Below the pieces are notes generated by a model, which had not been told where the DNA came from, did no database searches, and worked only from the letters and a program-made list of their open reading frames with translations. The translations under genes and the position numbers were made by a program. Positions 11,764 through 12,894 of a stretch of 12,894 nucleotides of DNA are shown piece by piece. The DNA lies in NCBI GenBank assembly GCA_021817645.1, contig JAKAGH010000054.1:1-12894 (forward strand). Direction: 5' to 3'. The stretch comes from Deltaproteobacteria bacterium. Lineage in GTDB: Bacteria > Desulfobacterota > Desulfobaccia > Desulfobaccales > 0-14-0-80-60-11. Numbering within the stretch: position 1 is the first letter of the stretch; each line of letters opens with the position of its first letter.

Positions 11764-12894
11764 TCAGACGTTCAGGGCCAGCAGGCGCATCTCTGTGAGT
11801 TCCTCGATGGCGTAGCGCAGGCCCTCCCGGCCGCAGCCCGAGGCCTTGACGCCGCCGTAGGGCATGTTGTCCACCCGGAAGGATGGGAAATCGTTGATGA
11901 TCACCCCGCCCACTTCCAGGGTTTCGAAGGCCTGCCAGGCGTGGGCCAGGTTCCGGGTAAAGACCCCGGCCTGGAGCCCGTAAACCGTGTCGTTGGCCAT
12001 TTCCAGGGCCTGGGCGAAATCGCTAAAGGGCGCCAGGACCACCACCGGCCCGAAGACTTCCTCATGCCAGACGGCCATTTCCCGGGTCACCTGCTCCAGG
12101 ACCGTGGGCGGCATGAGGTTTCCCTCCCCCAGGCCCCCGGCCGCGAGGCTCGCCCCCTGATCCAGGGCTTCCTGGACCCGCTGCCGGACTTTGGCCGCGG
12201 CCCCCTGGTCAATGCAGGGCCCCACCACGGTTTCCTCCCGGCGGGGGTCCCCGGCCGGGATTTTCTGCTTTAAGACCTGGAGGAAGATTTCTTTGAAGGA
12301 ATCATAAATATCCTGGTGCACCAGGAGCCGCTTCACCGCGATGCACACCTGCCCTGCGTGGGCAAACGCGCCCAAGGCCGCACGCTGGGCGGCCAGAGAC
12401 AGGTCGGCATTGCGGTCCACGATACAGGCGGCGTTGCCCCCCAGCTCCAGGATGACCTTCTTGCGCCCCGCCACACTTTTGAGATGCCAACCCACCGCGG
12501 CGCTGCCGGTAAAGGACAGGGCCTTGAGACGGTCGTCCGCCACATACTTTTCCGCCACGCTCGAGGCGCTGGGCAAGACCTGCAACCCCCCGGGGGGCAG
12601 ACCGGCCTGCTCATAAATTTCCGCCAGCAGCAGCGCGGTCAGGGGGGTGGCCGAGGTGGGCTTGACCATGATGGGGTTGCCCGCGGCCAGGGCCGGGCCC
12701 ACCTTGTGGGCCACCAGATTGAAGGGGAAATTGAAAGGGGAAATGGCCAGGACCGGGCCGATGGGGAAGCGCCGGGTCAGGCCCCAGCGCCCCCGGGTGG
12801 CCGCGGTCAGATCCAGGGGCAGGACTTCGCCGCCCATTCTGGCTGCTTCTTCCGCGGCCAGGGTAAACGTGACCACGCCCCGGGCCATCTCCCC
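11764..12894 (-). CDS. NAD(P)-dependent aldehyde dehydrogenase (5' end off window)
   Basis: The last 376 residues of an aldehyde dehydrogenase; the frame is open to the right edge, so roughly 100 N-terminal residues are missing (family about 475). Numbering from the first visible Met: ISPFNFPFNLVAHKVGPAL (49-67) with oxyanion-hole Asn53, VKPTS (75-79) with cofactor-binding Lys76, SFTGSAAVG (125-133), general base Glu148 in VILELGGNAA, nucleophile Cys182 in AGQVCIAVKR, HEEVFGP (275-281) and GGVKASGCGREG (345-356). It oxidises an aldehyde to the carboxylic acid, or to the acyl-phosphate in GapN-like relatives; the AGQVCI-V-R segment recalls the lactaldehyde/phosphonoacetaldehyde/GapN branch. 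The substrate cannot be fixed. It converges on the amino-acid dehydrogenase gene. Supply of aldehyde by the nearby 2-oxo-acid decarboxylase is plausible but inferred. Confidence 0.92.
   Translation of the reverse strand, partial: GEMARGVVTFTLAAEEAARMGGEVLPLDLTAATRGRWGLTRRFPIGPVLAISPFNFPFNLVAHKVGPALAAGNPIMVKPTSATPLTALLLAEIYEQAGLPPGGLQVLPSASSVAEKYVADDRLKALSFTGSAAVGWHLKSVAGRKKVILELGGNAACIVDRNADLSLAAQRAALGAFAHAGQVCIAVKRLLVHQDIYDSFKEIFLQVLKQKIPAGDPRREETVVGPCIDQGAAAKVRQRVQEALDQGASLAAGGLGEGNLMPPTVLEQVTREMAVWHEEVFGPVVVLAPFSDFAQALEMANDTVYGLQAGVFTRNLAHAWQAFETLEVGGVIINDFPSFRVDNMPYGGVKASGCGREGLRYAIEELTEMRLLALNV

Overview
The window looks like a chromosomal segment of a GC-rich Gram-negative bacterium. 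I suspect a deltaproteobacterial (Desulfobacterota-type) anaerobe. This rests on the overall flavour of the proteins (HDOD protein, lone GT2 glycosyltransferase, secreted small beta-helix protein, several TPP enzymes) and on intergenic spacers full of palindromic C/G-rich repeats; no marker in the window fixes the taxon. No RNA gene, transposase, integrase, phage gene or CRISPR array was seen.

Layout. Bases 1-909 hold a minus-strand HDOD signalling protein cut by the left edge. After a 215-bp divergent spacer come two plus-strand genes, a GT2 glycosyltransferase (1125-2009) and the essential ribosome-assembly GTPase engB/ysxC (2275-2880), the latter with a near-consensus sigma-70 promoter. 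A small exported beta-helix protein lies on the minus strand (3121-3708). A minus-strand metabolic run follows, read from right to left: a PDC/indolepyruvate-decarboxylase-type enzyme (9336-7669), an AlsS-like acetolactate synthase homologue 11 bp behind it (7657-5969), an ABM-domain monooxygenase (5773-5471) and class II fumarase (5394-3991). Divergent from this run is a Glu/Leu/Phe/Val dehydrogenase (9842-10969). A 794-bp gene-free zone separates it from a minus-strand aldehyde dehydrogenase cut by the right edge (11764-12894).

How the genes may work together. Amino-acid dehydrogenase, 2-oxo-acid decarboxylase and aldehyde dehydrogenase are the three steps of an oxidative Ehrlich-type route (amino acid to 2-oxo acid to aldehyde to carboxylic acid). 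The acetolactate synthase homologue would draw on the same 2-oxo acid pool and fumarase feeds the TCA cycle. Each enzyme family call is solid; the shared pathway is inference from proximity.

The least expected content is in the spacers. Three hairpins with a GGTG head form a REP-like family, including an inverted pair whose stem substitutions are compensatory. Hairpins with GTAG heads form further families, one in the leader of the dehydrogenase gene only 8 bases from its Shine-Dalgarno. The last 16 bases of that gene, stop codon included, are repeated 139 bp downstream around a 123-bp segment with short inverted ends. The 794-bp gene-free zone also carries a perfect TATAAT next to a perfect TGTGA-N6-TCACA palindrome with no protein gene behind it. 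No clearly new multi-gene system is evident; the repeats, the candidate orphan promoter and the catabolic gene grouping merit the closest look.
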